From contig NC_015675.1 in assembly GCF_000176035.2 (NCBI RefSeq), forward strand, positions 1,488,001 through 1,552,000: a DNA stretch of 64,000 nucleotides, in the 5' to 3' direction. Positions 48,269-57,962 of the stretch are shown piece after piece. The notes below the pieces were generated by a model. The model was not told where the DNA came from. It was given only the letters and a program-made list of their open reading frames with translations, and did not search any database. Source of the DNA: Mesorhizobium opportunistum WSM2075. Its GTDB lineage: Bacteria; Pseudomonadota; Alphaproteobacteria; Rhizobiales; Rhizobiaceae. How positions within the stretch are numbered: position 1 is the first letter of the stretch; each line of letters begins with the position of its first letter. A program made the position numbers and the translations under genes.

Positions 48269-49629
48269 TGCTGGTCGGCCTGCTTGTTCGCCGATTTGGT
48301 CGGGTCGATGGTGTTGTCGACGTTGACGGACATGCCGTTGAAGAGGCGGTTCTGGCCCGCGGTGACGACCTCGTCGCCTGCCTTCAGCCCTTCGACGATC
48401 TCGACCATGCCCTGGTTGCGGCGACCGGGCTTGACGAAGACCTGTGACAACACCAGCGCGGGCTTGTCGCCTTCCGCCGCCGGCTTGGCCGCATCGGTAG
48501 CGGGCTTGTCGGCAGGTTTAGCCGCATCGGCCGCGGGCTTGGCCGCTTCAGCGGACGGCTTCATGGCATCGGTTGCCGGCTTCATCGCGTCCGCCGGCTT
48601 GGCATCCGCAGGCTTGGCATCCGCTGGCTTGGCATCCGCCGCCTTGTCGGTAGCCGCAGCGGGTTTTTCTTCCGGCTTGGCCGGCGCCGCCGCAGCCGGT
48701 TTGGCCGGTTGCACGACGAAGACGTAGTCGCCGTAGAGGCTGGTGGTCAGCGCCGTCTGTGGCAGTATCAGCACGTTCTGCTCCTCGGGCAGTTCGACAC
48801 GCACCTGCACGAACTGGCCGGGGGTCAGCTTGCCGTCGGGGTTGGCGACCTCCGCCCGGATGTTCACCAGCCGGCTGGACGGGTCGATCTTGGGGTCGAT
48901 GCCGCGAATGGCGCCGGCAAACGGCTTGTCGTCGCCACCAAGTCCCAAGCGAACCGTCTGGCCGATCTTGAGCAGCGGGAGCTCCTGTTCGGGAACCGTG
49001 AAGTCGGCCCGCATCGTGTCGAGATCCTGCAGTGTCACAACGGAAGTGCCGGGCGACAGATACTGGCCGAGGTCGATCTTCGGGATGCCGACCGTACCGG
49101 CGAAGGGAGCCGTCAGCTGCTTCTGCTCGAGCACGGCCTGGAGCCTGGTGACCTGGGACGCCGAAGCGGACGCCGCCGCCCGCGCGCTGTCCAGTGTCGA
49201 GTCGGAGCCGACGCCGCGTTTTGTCAGTTCGAGGGCGCGGTTCAGCGACACCTGATCGAGCGCGGCCTGCGCTTTCTGCGCGTCGAGATCGGCGCGCTCG
49301 ACGGCGTCGTCAAGTTGCAGCAGCACCGCGTTGGCCGCGACTTTCTCGTTGGCGTGGAAGGGGATCTCCTTGACGATGCCGGCGGTCTCGACCGTCAGGT
49401 CGACACCACGCACCGCCCGCACGGTGCCGATCGCCTCGACGCCGGGCGTCCAGCTCGATGGCTTGACGATTGTCGTCGACACGGTCGCCGCGGGCGGCTT
49501 CATGGTGGCGAAATACTGCTTGATGCCGTTGTCGCGCAGGAAGTTGAAGCCGACGATGCCGCCGACCACGATGACGAGCACGGCCAGGACCGCAATGATG
49601 ATAATGATACGGAGTATGCGCTTGAACAA
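48265..49629 (-). CDS. RND efflux periplasmic adaptor (membrane fusion protein)
   Basis: 454 residues from TTG 49629, which has GAGGGG about six bases upstream; ATG 49680 or 49704 are upstream options. An N-terminal anchor (FKRILRIIIIIAVLAVLVIVVGGIVGF) is followed by the lipoyl/hairpin region (VRAVRGVDLTVETAGIVKEI, coiled-coil DLDAQKAQAALDQVSL) and beta-barrel segments (APFAGTVGIPKIDLGQYLSPG). An unusual Ala/Lys/Pro/Asp-rich insertion of about 85 residues (near 305-390, DAKPADAKPADAKP) interrupts the membrane-proximal domain before LVLSQVFVKPG. It couples the RND pump to an outer-membrane channel. Confidence 0.86.
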   Translation of the reverse strand: MFKRILRIIIIIAVLAVLVIVVGGIVGFNFLRDNGIKQYFATMKPPAATVSTTIVKPSSWTPGVEAIGTVRAVRGVDLTVETAGIVKEIPFHANEKVAANAVLLQLDDAVERADLDAQKAQAALDQVSLNRALELTKRGVGSDSTLDSARAAASASASQVTRLQAVLEQKQLTAPFAGTVGIPKIDLGQYLSPGTSVVTLQDLDTMRADFTVPEQELPLLKIGQTVRLGLGGDDKPFAGAIRGIDPKIDPSSRLVNIRAEVANPDGKLTPGQFVQVRVELPEEQNVLILPQTALTTSLYGDYVFVVQPAKPAAAAPAKPEEKPAAATDKAADAKPADAKPADAKPADAMKPATDAMKPSAEAAKPAADAAKPADKPATDAAKPAAEGDKPALVLSQVFVKPGRRNQGMVEIVEGLKAGDEVVTAGQNRLFNGMSVNVDNTIDPTKSANKQADQQ

Positions 49630-49723
49630 GGAAGTCCCCTCAGTCGAAATCCGGCGCAAAGCGCGGACATCGGGACACATATCGACTGCAGGCCCCGATT
49701 TCAAATAGCGGCGGTCTTACTGT

Positions 49724-49737
49724 ACCGTCTGGACGGT
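49724..49737. promoter_or_regulatory. Palindromic operator between the RND operon and its TetR gene
   Basis: ACCGTC-tg-GACGGT is a perfect 6-bp inverted repeat with a two-base spacer, 38 bases before the TetR gene and 95 bases before the adaptor gene. Position and symmetry suit a TetR repressor that controls both directions. Confidence 0.65.
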
Positions 49738-49774
49738 CTTGTCAATTGGGCCTAAGCTTGCCAAGGGAGGCGCC

Positions 49775-50308
49775 ATGAGAGCCCAACGACCGAATTCGCG
49801 CGAGAAGATTCTCGCCGCGGCGGCAGATGTTGCCCGGGAAACCGGACCCGGCAGCCTCTCGCTGGAGGCCGTCGCCAGCCGCGCCGGCGTGTCGAAAGGC
49901 GGGCTGCTCTACAATTTTCCGACCAAGGCAAAGTTGATGCAAGGGCTGGTCGAGGACTATCTGCGCGAATTCGAGCGGGCGTTGGAAGCCGCCAACGGCA
50001 ATGGCGGGGGTAAAAACCCGCTCGCCGTCTACATCAGGCTGTCGGCCAATGACTGCGAGGAAAAGCAGCCCTCGGCGTCCTGGATCTTTTCGGCGATCGC
50101 CGAGGATCCCGATTTCATGACGCCGATCAAGACTTTCAAGCGCCAGCTTTTCGAACGGCTGAAGGGCGAAACATCAGACCTCAAATCGCTGCTGGTCTGC
50201 TATCTCGCCATCGAGGGGCTGCGCAGCATGAACCTCTTCGATTCCGATGTGCTGTCGAAAGACGAGCGGGACCTGCTGGTCTCGTCCCTGCTGGAGATCG
50301 CCAAATAG
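49775..50308 (+). CDS. TetR-family repressor of the RND efflux operon
   Basis: A 177-residue regulator. The N-terminal HTH is NSREKILAAAADVARETGPGSLSLEAVASRAGVSKGGLLYNFPTKAKLM. The ligand-binding half contains SASWIFSAIAEDPDFMTPIK and LLVCYLAIEGLRSMNLF. The start at 49775 has AAGGGAGGCGCC before it. The gene is divergent from the adaptor-pump operon with a palindrome in between, the usual layout for a local efflux repressor. Ligands are probably pump substrates. Confidence 0.85.
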   Translation: MRAQRPNSREKILAAAADVARETGPGSLSLEAVASRAGVSKGGLLYNFPTKAKLMQGLVEDYLREFERALEAANGNGGGKNPLAVYIRLSANDCEEKQPSASWIFSAIAEDPDFMTPIKTFKRQLFERLKGETSDLKSLLVCYLAIEGLRSMNLFDSDVLSKDERDLLVSSLLEIAK

Positions 50309-50354
50309 TCGGGGGCGGTGCGAGCCGACAGCGCTGCCCCGTGCGCGGCTTGTC

Positions 50355-51426
<1,072 letters not shown>

Positions 51427-51440
<14 letters not shown>

Positions 51441-52365
51441 GCATGGGCTCCTCGAGATGCATCGGCCCGCCATAGTTGCGGGGCAGAGTGGAAATGGCGC
51501 GCGAAGCGACATGCGTCGCGGCGCGAAGGCAGGCGGACAGCGGCCGTTCCTGGGCGAGGGCCGCCAGGAAGGCGGCGTTGAAGACATCGCCGGCACCGAT
51601 CGTGTCGACAACGCGGACATCAGGCGCCGTGGCTTCGACGAGGTTCCCGTCCGGATCGATGACGATGGCGCCTTGCGGCCCGCGCTTGACGACGAAGGTC
51701 GCACCCTGCCGCATGCTGGAGCGGATTTCGCGCGCGGCTTCCACCGGGCTTGGGGTTGCCGCCAGCGTCACCGTCTCGACCTCGTTGAAAAGGGCTAGGT
51801 GGCAGCGCGAGAGCCATGCCCTTGTCGCGGCGCAGTTGGCTTCGGTCCAGCCGTCGATCGGCCAGCCGGTGTCGAGCGCGACGGCAATGCCGTGGCGGTC
51901 CGCCCAGTCGAAAAACGCCTCGTAGTCGCGCGTCAGGTCTTCGGTCAGGAAGGAGCCGCAGAGCAGCGCGTAGCCGCCAGAAAGCGAGTTGCCATCCAGA
52001 ACGGACAGGACGTCGGCAAGGCTGAAGCGCGGCAGGTGGCCGCGCGTGGTGAAGAAGGTCCGCTCGCCATCCGGATGGGTCATGCCGACCGACAGCGTCG
52101 TGCCTTCGGGACGCACCGGCCATTTTTCGGCGCGGCTTGCGAAAGCCTCGCGAAGCCAGCGGCCGAACTGGTCGTCGCCGACATTGGCGGCAATAGCGAA
52201 GTCGACGCCCAGCGCCTGCCACGCCAGTGCGCTGTTGCCGGCCTGGCCGCCGACGCGCAATTCGTCATGGTCGACGACGGTCTCGGTTCCCGCCTTCGGC
52301 CACGGCGGGACCGGTCCGACGATCAAATCGACATTGACGTTGCCGATCACCGCAAGCGGTCGCAT
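51427..52365 (-). CDS. PfkB-family sugar kinase
   Basis: A 312-residue kinase. The N-terminal signature is ELRVGGQAGNSALAWQALG. VALDTGWP and FNEVETVTLA lie in the core. The C-terminal ATP/anion-hole motif is VVDTIGAGDVFNAAFLAAL with the catalytic Asp in GAGD. It is encoded between a SIS-domain protein and the ABC ATPase. The order binding protein, two permeases, SIS protein, PfkB kinase recalls frl (fructosamine) operons, where the kinase phosphorylates the imported amino-linked sugar at C6. The substrate here is inferred only. Confidence 0.84.
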
Positions 52366-53381
52366 CACTCGCTCCTGGTGATCTTGGTGGTGCGAACAGG
52401 CGTGCCGGCATTGTCGACACGGGCATCGGCGAAAGCGATCATCAGGCGCTGGGCGACCGGCAGCATGGCAAAGATGGCGGCCATACCGGAAGCCGGTTTG
52501 AACGGAAGCGTGACGGCACCCGCCACGGGCGGTTGCCCTGACGCGTCGAAGATGACGAGGGGCGCGCCGGCCTCGACCACGGAGGTGGCCATGGCGGTCA
52601 CCAGCTCCGCCGTCGGGTCGTTGCCGCGAAACAGGATGACGCCGATCCGCGGGCCGAGCATCTCCATCGGCCCATGCCGCAACTGGCCGCCTTCGAGTGA
52701 AAAGCACGGCAACCGCGACAGTTCGGTGAGGCCGAGCGCCAGGGCCTCCGCGACGCCCTGCAGCCGGCGGCCGGAGGTGACGATGGCCGTCACCTTCTCC
52801 AGTGCCGCGAGCGCCTGCTTGATGTCCGTGTCGTGCGGCTGGTCCAGCGCGCCGAGCGCGGCATCCGGGTCGTCGCCGAGGGCTGCAAGGATGGCCAGGT
52901 GCAAGGCGAAGCTCACGGTCAGGCTGCGGGTCGCGGCAAAGGCCAGTTCGGTGCCGCCGGCGCCGACCAGGCAAGGCACCGTGCGCGCCAGGAAGGAGGT
53001 GCTTTCCAGGGTCAGGCCGAAAACATCGGCGGCACCGCCGGCCTCCGCAAACCACCTGACGACCTCAGCGCTCTCGCCCGATTGCGAGGTGACAAGCACC
53101 GTCCGTCCCGCCAGCGGCAGCGGCTGGCCGAGCTGTTCCGACAGCGGCAGCGCAAGGGTATCGATGCCGAGCGCGCGATAGAGCGGCTCGACGGCACGTC
53201 CGACCGCATGCGAACCACCCATGCCGAGCAGCAGCAGGCGTCCGGTCTTCCCGATCGAGGCGGCGACCTGTTGCGCCACGGCGGCGTTCTGTTCGAACGA
53301 AGTGCGCGCGTCGGCATGCTGTCGCGCCATCTCACGGTCGATCGCGGCCAGTCCGGCCGGCCGGGTTTTTGTCGCAGTCAT
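52365..53381 (-). CDS. SIS-domain sugar isomerase/deglycase (AgaS/GlmS/FrlB-like)
   Basis: A 338-residue protein with two SIS domains. The first has LLLLGMGGSHAVGRAVE and VLVTSQSGESAEVVRW; the second has IVTSGRRLQGVAEALALGLTE and SLEGGQLRHGPMEML, which matches the phosphosugar-binding HGP segment of GlmS and FrlB. There is no glutaminase domain. Such proteins isomerise or deglycate amino sugar phosphates in the cytoplasm. The third of three consecutive ATGs (53381) is best spaced from AAAGG. It overlaps its neighbours by or within a few bases, so the operon is tight. Confidence 0.82.
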   Translation of the reverse strand: MTATKTRPAGLAAIDREMARQHADARTSFEQNAAVAQQVAASIGKTGRLLLLGMGGSHAVGRAVEPLYRALGIDTLALPLSEQLGQPLPLAGRTVLVTSQSGESAEVVRWFAEAGGAADVFGLTLESTSFLARTVPCLVGAGGTELAFAATRSLTVSFALHLAILAALGDDPDAALGALDQPHDTDIKQALAALEKVTAIVTSGRRLQGVAEALALGLTELSRLPCFSLEGGQLRHGPMEMLGPRIGVILFRGNDPTAELVTAMATSVVEAGAPLVIFDASGQPPVAGAVTLPFKPASGMAAIFAMLPVAQRLMIAFADARVDNAGTPVRTTKITRSE

Positions 53382-53383
53382 CA

Positions 53384-54229
53384 TCATCCTTTCACACCGC
53401 CGCTGGTCAGGCCCGAAATCAGCGCCCGCTGCATGACCAGGCCGATCAGCACCGGCGGCAGAGCGGCGAGTACGCCGGCGGTGGCGATCAGCCCATAATC
53501 GGAAACACGGCCGCCGGCCAAATCGGCGATGGCGACGGTCAGGGTCTTGGCGCGCTGGTCGGAGGTGAACAGCAGCGCATAGAAGAATTCATCCCAGGCG
53601 AGCAGCACGGCAAACAGCGCCGATGTCGCCATCACCGGTGCGGCGAGCGGCAGCGTGATGATGCGCAGGGTCTGGAACAGGCCGGCGCCGTCGATCATCG
53701 CCGCCGCCTCGATTTCGCGCGGGATGGAATCGAAGCCCGATTTCATCAGCCAGGTGGTGAAGGGCGCCAGTATGGTCAGGTAAACCAACGCCAGGCCGAA
53801 GACATTGTTGAGCAGGCCGAGATGCGACAGGCCCATATAGAGCGGCACGGCCAACGCCACCGGCGGCAGCATATAGGTGGCGATGACCATCGACAGCGAC
53901 CAGCCGATCGCCGGCGTGCGCGACACCGCCCAGCCGGCGGGGATGGCCAGGGCCAATGCCGCCAGCGTCGCCATGCCGGCGATCTCCAGGCTGTTGCGCA
54001 GCGACGAGGTGAAGGCGGCGCCGGCGCTGTTTTCAGCCGTCGACAGCAATTGCCGGTAGCGCGAGAAGTCGGCCGCCTGCGGCCACCAGCGCAGCGGCTT
54101 GCCGGCAAGATCGGCGGCCGGCGAAATGCTCATGATGAACAGCCAGGCGATAGGCGCCAGGATGATCGCGGCGAGCAGCAATGCGCAGACGTGGATGAAG
54201 ATGGTGAAGCCGAGGCTCTTGCGTTCCAT
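53384..54229 (-). CDS. Carbohydrate ABC transporter permease (MalG type)
   Basis: A 281-residue membrane protein with six hydrophobic segments and the EAA loop EIEAAAMIDGAGLFQTLRIITLP, followed by FAVLLAWDEFFYALLFTSDQ. Its start overlaps the stop of the other permease by one base. With the MalF-type permease it forms the channel for the sugar brought by the binding protein. Confidence 0.88.
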   Translation of the reverse strand: MERKSLGFTIFIHVCALLLAAIILAPIAWLFIMSISPAADLAGKPLRWWPQAADFSRYRQLLSTAENSAGAAFTSSLRNSLEIAGMATLAALALAIPAGWAVSRTPAIGWSLSMVIATYMLPPVALAVPLYMGLSHLGLLNNVFGLALVYLTILAPFTTWLMKSGFDSIPREIEAAAMIDGAGLFQTLRIITLPLAAPVMATSALFAVLLAWDEFFYALLFTSDQRAKTLTVAIADLAGGRVSDYGLIATAGVLAALPPVLIGLVMQRALISGLTSGGVKG

Positions 54230-55113
54230 CAGGCGGCACTCCCGGCGGTCTTCCTGACCAGCGTCGCATAGGCGACGGCGAGCACCGTCACGAGCAGCGT
54301 GACGATCAGCGCCAGCGACGCGCCGGAGCCGGCGCGCTGGAAGGAGAAGGCCTCCTGGTAGACGAGGATCGACAGCGTGCGCGTGCTGTTGGCCGGGCCG
54401 CCGCGGGTCATCACCCAGATAATGTCGAAGACCTTGAACGCCTCGATGGTGCGCAGCACCAGCGCCACCATCAGCGGGCCGGCGAGGTAGGGCAGGATGA
54501 CGAAGCGGAAGCGGTTGAAGGGCCCGGCGCCGTCGACCAGCGAGGCGGCGGTGATGTCGCGCGGCACCGCCTGCAGGGCGGCGAGCGCAATCAGCGCCAC
54601 CAGCGGAAAGTTCTTCCAGCAGTCGGCGACGATCAGGGCCGCCAGCGCCGTGCCGGGTTCACCAAGCCAGGAGCGATAGGCGTCGATCAGATGGAGTTGC
54701 GTGAGAGCCGCGTTCAGCGCGCCATATTCAGGATTGTAGATCAGCCGCCACAGGGTGGCGTTGACCACCGTCGGCAACGCCCAGGGCAGGATCATCAGGG
54801 CACGCAGGATGGCGCGGCCACGAAATTCCTGATTGAGCAAAAGGGCCGCAAGAACGCCGATCACCATCTCGGCGGCAACCGAAATGACCGCGAACAGCGC
54901 CGTGGTGACCAGCGTGCGCGAGAAATTCGTGCTCGACAGCATCTTCGTGTAATTGTCGAAGCCGACGAAATCGCCACCCGTGCCGACCAGCTTGGCATCG
55001 GTGAAGGAAAGGCTGACCGTATCGACCAGCGGCCAGCCGATGACGGCGATCATGACCACGAGCAGCGGCAGCATCAGCAACCACGCACGGGTGGTCATCC
55101 AGGTGCCCGACAT
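54229..55113 (-). CDS. Carbohydrate ABC transporter permease (MalF type)
   Basis: A 294-residue membrane protein with about six helices. The N-terminal WLLMLPLLVVMIAVIGWPLVDTVSLSFTDAKL is characteristic, and the EAA-type loop ITAASLVDGAGPFNRFRFVILP contacts the ATPase. IIWVMTRGGPANSTRTLSILVYQEAF near the end is a common MalF/UgpA segment. It follows the binding-protein gene after a hairpin. Confidence 0.88.
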   Translation of the reverse strand: MSGTWMTTRAWLLMLPLLVVMIAVIGWPLVDTVSLSFTDAKLVGTGGDFVGFDNYTKMLSSTNFSRTLVTTALFAVISVAAEMVIGVLAALLLNQEFRGRAILRALMILPWALPTVVNATLWRLIYNPEYGALNAALTQLHLIDAYRSWLGEPGTALAALIVADCWKNFPLVALIALAALQAVPRDITAASLVDGAGPFNRFRFVILPYLAGPLMVALVLRTIEAFKVFDIIWVMTRGGPANSTRTLSILVYQEAFSFQRAGSGASLALIVTLLVTVLAVAYATLVRKTAGSAA

Positions 55114-55151
55114 CAGAGCAGCCTCTCTTCATTCATCGTGATTTCAGACAT

Positions 55152-55181
55152 AGCACGGGCGGCGCTTAGGCCGCCCGTGCT
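55152..55181. terminator. Stem-loop between binding-protein and permease genes
   Basis: AGCACGGGCGGC-gcttag-GCCGCCCGTGCT is a perfect 12-bp stem without a T-run on the minus strand side (CTATGTCTGA follows). Rather than a full terminator it is likely an mRNA-stabilising or attenuating hairpin that raises binding-protein output over the membrane proteins. Confidence 0.75.
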
Positions 55182-55196
55182 GAGAACAAGACGAGT

Positions 55197-56435
55197 TCAG
55201 AGGCCGCTGTTCTGCGCGGCGGTCTTCAGGGCGTCTTCCGGCGAGGACTGGCCGAGCAGCGATTCCTGGATCGCCTGCTGCAGCGCGGTCGACAGCTCCT
55301 GGTATTTCGGCGTGGTCGGACGCGGATACATGGCGGCCAGGCCGACCTTGGCGGCGGCGATCAGCTCTTCCTGGCCCTTGGTGACGGCCGGGTCGTCATA
55401 GGATGAGGCCCAGATTGGCAGCGAGAGCTTGGCATACTGGTTCTGCGTCGCCTGCGAGGTCATGAACTCGATGTACTTCCAGGCTTCGTCGGGATGCTTC
55501 GAGACAGCCGTGACGCCGAGGCCCATCGAGCCGTTGACGGCCGAAACCTCACTGGTGCCGGCAACGCCCGGCGCCGGCACAACGCCGACCTTGCCGACGA
55601 CCTTCGAGTCCTTCGGATCGTTGGCCATGTTGTACATGTAGGTCCAGTTCAAGGCGAAAGCGGCGTCGCCGTTTTCGAAAACCTTGCGCACGTCCTCCTC
55701 CAGGAACTCCTTGGAGTTCGGGTTGGTGAGGCCGGACTTGTAGCTGTCGACCATGTATCTCAGCGCCTCGAGGCCGCCGCCGTTCTGGAAGTCCGGCTTG
55801 CCGTCCTTGAGGAAGTCGCCGCCATAGGCGCTGACCAGCGTGGTGTAGTCGCAGATCGCGGCCTCGGCCTGCGACCAGCTCCAGGCGATCGGCGTTTTCA
55901 GCAGGCCTTTGTCCTTGATGATCTTGGCCTGAGCGCCGAGCTCTTCCCAGGTCTTCGGCGGTGCCTTGATGCCGGCCTTTTCCAGGATTTCCTTGTTGTA
56001 GAACAGGTATTTGGTGTCGAGGATCCAGGGCATGCCGTAATATTTGCCGTCGTAGCGGACCGTGGTCCAGGCGCCGGGCAGCACACCCTTCTTCATGTCG
56101 TCGGTGATCTTGGACGACACGTCGACCAGCACCTTGTTGGTGGCGTATTCGGCTGGCCAGATGACGTCGAACAGCACGACGTCGTAGCCGCCGCCCGAGC
56201 CCTGGGCGAGCACGGTCTTGTCGTGCAGGCCTTCATAGGGGACGAATTCGAGATTGACCTTGAGGTCCGGATTGGCCTTGGTGAAGGCATCCGTCATGGC
56301 GCGCACATCGGCCTCGCTGTAGGCGGCCTGCGCCATGAAAAGCGCGTTGAGCGTGGTTTCGGCGAAAGCGTGCGGAACGAACAGTCCGCCAGCGAAGACC
56401 GCGCCGACCAGTGTTTTGGTGATTGTCTTAAGCAT
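55197..56435 (-). CDS. Carbohydrate ABC transporter substrate-binding protein (MalE/UgpB family)
   Basis: 412 residues from ATG 56435 with GGGAGAAGAAG before it. A signal peptide (MLKTITKTLVGAVFAGGLFVPHAFA) is followed by typical family-1 segments: FTKANPDLKVNLEFVPYEGLHDKTV, YDVVLFDVIWPAEYA, YYGMPWILDTKYLFYNKEILEKAG, NGDAAFALNWTYMYN and NGSMGLGVTAVSKHPDEAWKYIEFM. It opens the operon, divergent from a ROK regulator with a palindromic operator between them. Its sugar ligand is unknown. Confidence 0.88.
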   Translation of the reverse strand: MLKTITKTLVGAVFAGGLFVPHAFAETTLNALFMAQAAYSEADVRAMTDAFTKANPDLKVNLEFVPYEGLHDKTVLAQGSGGGYDVVLFDVIWPAEYATNKVLVDVSSKITDDMKKGVLPGAWTTVRYDGKYYGMPWILDTKYLFYNKEILEKAGIKAPPKTWEELGAQAKIIKDKGLLKTPIAWSWSQAEAAICDYTTLVSAYGGDFLKDGKPDFQNGGGLEALRYMVDSYKSGLTNPNSKEFLEEDVRKVFENGDAAFALNWTYMYNMANDPKDSKVVGKVGVVPAPGVAGTSEVSAVNGSMGLGVTAVSKHPDEAWKYIEFMTSQATQNQYAKLSLPIWASSYDDPAVTKGQEELIAAAKVGLAAMYPRPTTPKYQELSTALQQAIQESLLGQSSPEDALKTAAQNSGL

Positions 56436-56588
56436 CTTCTTCTCCCATTTCCGGCGTTGATGGGCCGGCGGTGCCGATATTTCGCACCGTCTTCCCGGAT
56501 CCATGTCGCGTGACCTGGTGACTACCGGGCTGCCCAGTGGCGACGGGGCGAGGGCCCTGGCCATCTTGTTTTGCGGCATTCGGTTCGC

Positions 56589-56613
56589 ATTAAGTCAACT
56601 CGCTTGACTTAAT
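56589..56613. promoter_or_regulatory. ROK-type operator between the sugar operon and its regulator
   Basis: ATTAAGTCAA-ctcgc-TTGACTTAAT is a perfect 10-bp inverted repeat around a five-base spacer. It is 42 bases before the ROK gene and 154 bases before the binding-protein gene. The TTGACTTAA arm also looks like part of a -35 region. AT-rich symmetry of this kind is usual for ROK repressors. Confidence 0.72.
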
Positions 56614-56654
56614 TAGTCGATCAATATTCTAATGGAGTCAAGAGGGAAACGCCG

Positions 56655-57869
56655 ATGGATGACATCAGCCCGATCCGCGCCAAAAGCGGCACCAATCAGG
56701 AAGGCACCAGCGCGCACAACCGCCGTGTGATGATCGAGGCATTGCGCCTCAATGGTGCCCTGTCGCGCGCCGACCTGGCGCGGGCGACGCAGCTCACCAA
56801 ACAGGCGGTTTCCAACATCATCGAGGATCTCGAAAGCGACGGCCTTGTCGTGGCGCTCGATGCGGTGCGCAAGGGCAGGGGGCAGCCCTCGACACCCTAC
56901 AGGCTGGTTCCCGAAGGCGCCTTCGCCATCGGCCTGCAGATCGACCGCTACCTGACGCGGGCGGTCGCGGTCGATCTGATGGGCAGCGTACTGGCGCGGG
57001 CGGAAGCCAATTTGCCGTTCGATGAGCCTTCGAAGGGCGTCGAGGTGATCCTCGGCCTGATCGACGGCGTCCGGCGCGACCTGGCCGGGATTTCCTCGCA
57101 GTCGGAGAAACGGCTGGTCGGTCTCGGCGTGGCCATGCCCGGCCCTTTCGGGCTGAAGGATTCGGACGACAAATGGATGATGCCGGCCTGGCAGAAGTTT
57201 CCACTGCTGGAGACGCTGGCCAAAGGCACGGGGCTGAATGTCGGCCTGCAGAACGACGCCGCCGCTTGTGCGACGGCGGAACGCATCGTCGGCGCGGCGC
57301 ATGGCGTCGATCACGCGGTCTGCCTCTATGTCGGCTACGGCATCGGCACCGGACTGATCCTCAATGGCGAACTCTACAGCGGCGGCCACGGCAATGCCGG
57401 CGAAATCGGCATGGCCTTGCTGTCGCCGGCCGGTCCCGGCTCGACACCGCTCGAACATCGCGCATCGCTGGCCTCGCTCTACCAGCATCTCGGCCTCAAC
57501 CCGGCGGACAGCGATATCTACGAGCAGATGAATGCCCTGGTCCTGGCCGGGAATCCTGGGATGATGGCCTGGATCGACGGCGCGGCGCATGATTTGCGCT
57601 GGAGCGTGCATCTGATCGAGACGATCTTCGATCCGCAGACCGTCATCCTGACCAGCGGCGCACCGGAAGCGCTGGCCCGCCGGCTGGTCGAAGCGATGCA
57701 TCCGCTGCTGCCGTCGATCGCCGACCGGCCAGGCCGGACCTTGCCACGCCTGCAGCTCGGCACAACGGACCCTTGGTCGATCGCGCTCGGTGCCGCGGCG
57801 GCGCCGATCAGCCGCGCCTTCGATCCGCTGTTCTCGGCAATCCTGAAGACAAGCTCCGGTCCGGCCTAG
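56655..57869 (+). CDS. ROK-family transcriptional regulator of the sugar operon
   Basis: A 404-residue regulator. The N-terminal helix-turn-helix is ALSRADLARATQLTKQAVSNIIEDLESDGLV. The sugar-binding half has GVAMPGPFG, LQNDAAACATAERIVGAAHG, GYGIGTGLILNGELYSGGHGNAGEIG. The usual Cys-rich zinc cluster seen in the ROK regulator at 548 is not present here (SPAGPGSTPLEHRASL in that place). It is divergent from the binding-protein gene and probably represses the operon, released by the imported sugar or its phosphate. Confidence 0.86.
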   Translation: MDDISPIRAKSGTNQEGTSAHNRRVMIEALRLNGALSRADLARATQLTKQAVSNIIEDLESDGLVVALDAVRKGRGQPSTPYRLVPEGAFAIGLQIDRYLTRAVAVDLMGSVLARAEANLPFDEPSKGVEVILGLIDGVRRDLAGISSQSEKRLVGLGVAMPGPFGLKDSDDKWMMPAWQKFPLLETLAKGTGLNVGLQNDAAACATAERIVGAAHGVDHAVCLYVGYGIGTGLILNGELYSGGHGNAGEIGMALLSPAGPGSTPLEHRASLASLYQHLGLNPADSDIYEQMNALVLAGNPGMMAWIDGAAHDLRWSVHLIETIFDPQTVILTSGAPEALARRLVEAMHPLLPSIADRPGRTLPRLQLGTTDPWSIALGAAAAPISRAFDPLFSAILKTSSGPA

Positions 57870-57962
57870 GAGCTTCAGGGGTCTACCCGGCGTCACACAG
57901 GGTTCATCGTCCGGACATAGCGTCTTTCCCAGTTCTTTGCTGCAATGCAATAGGAGTGGGAC

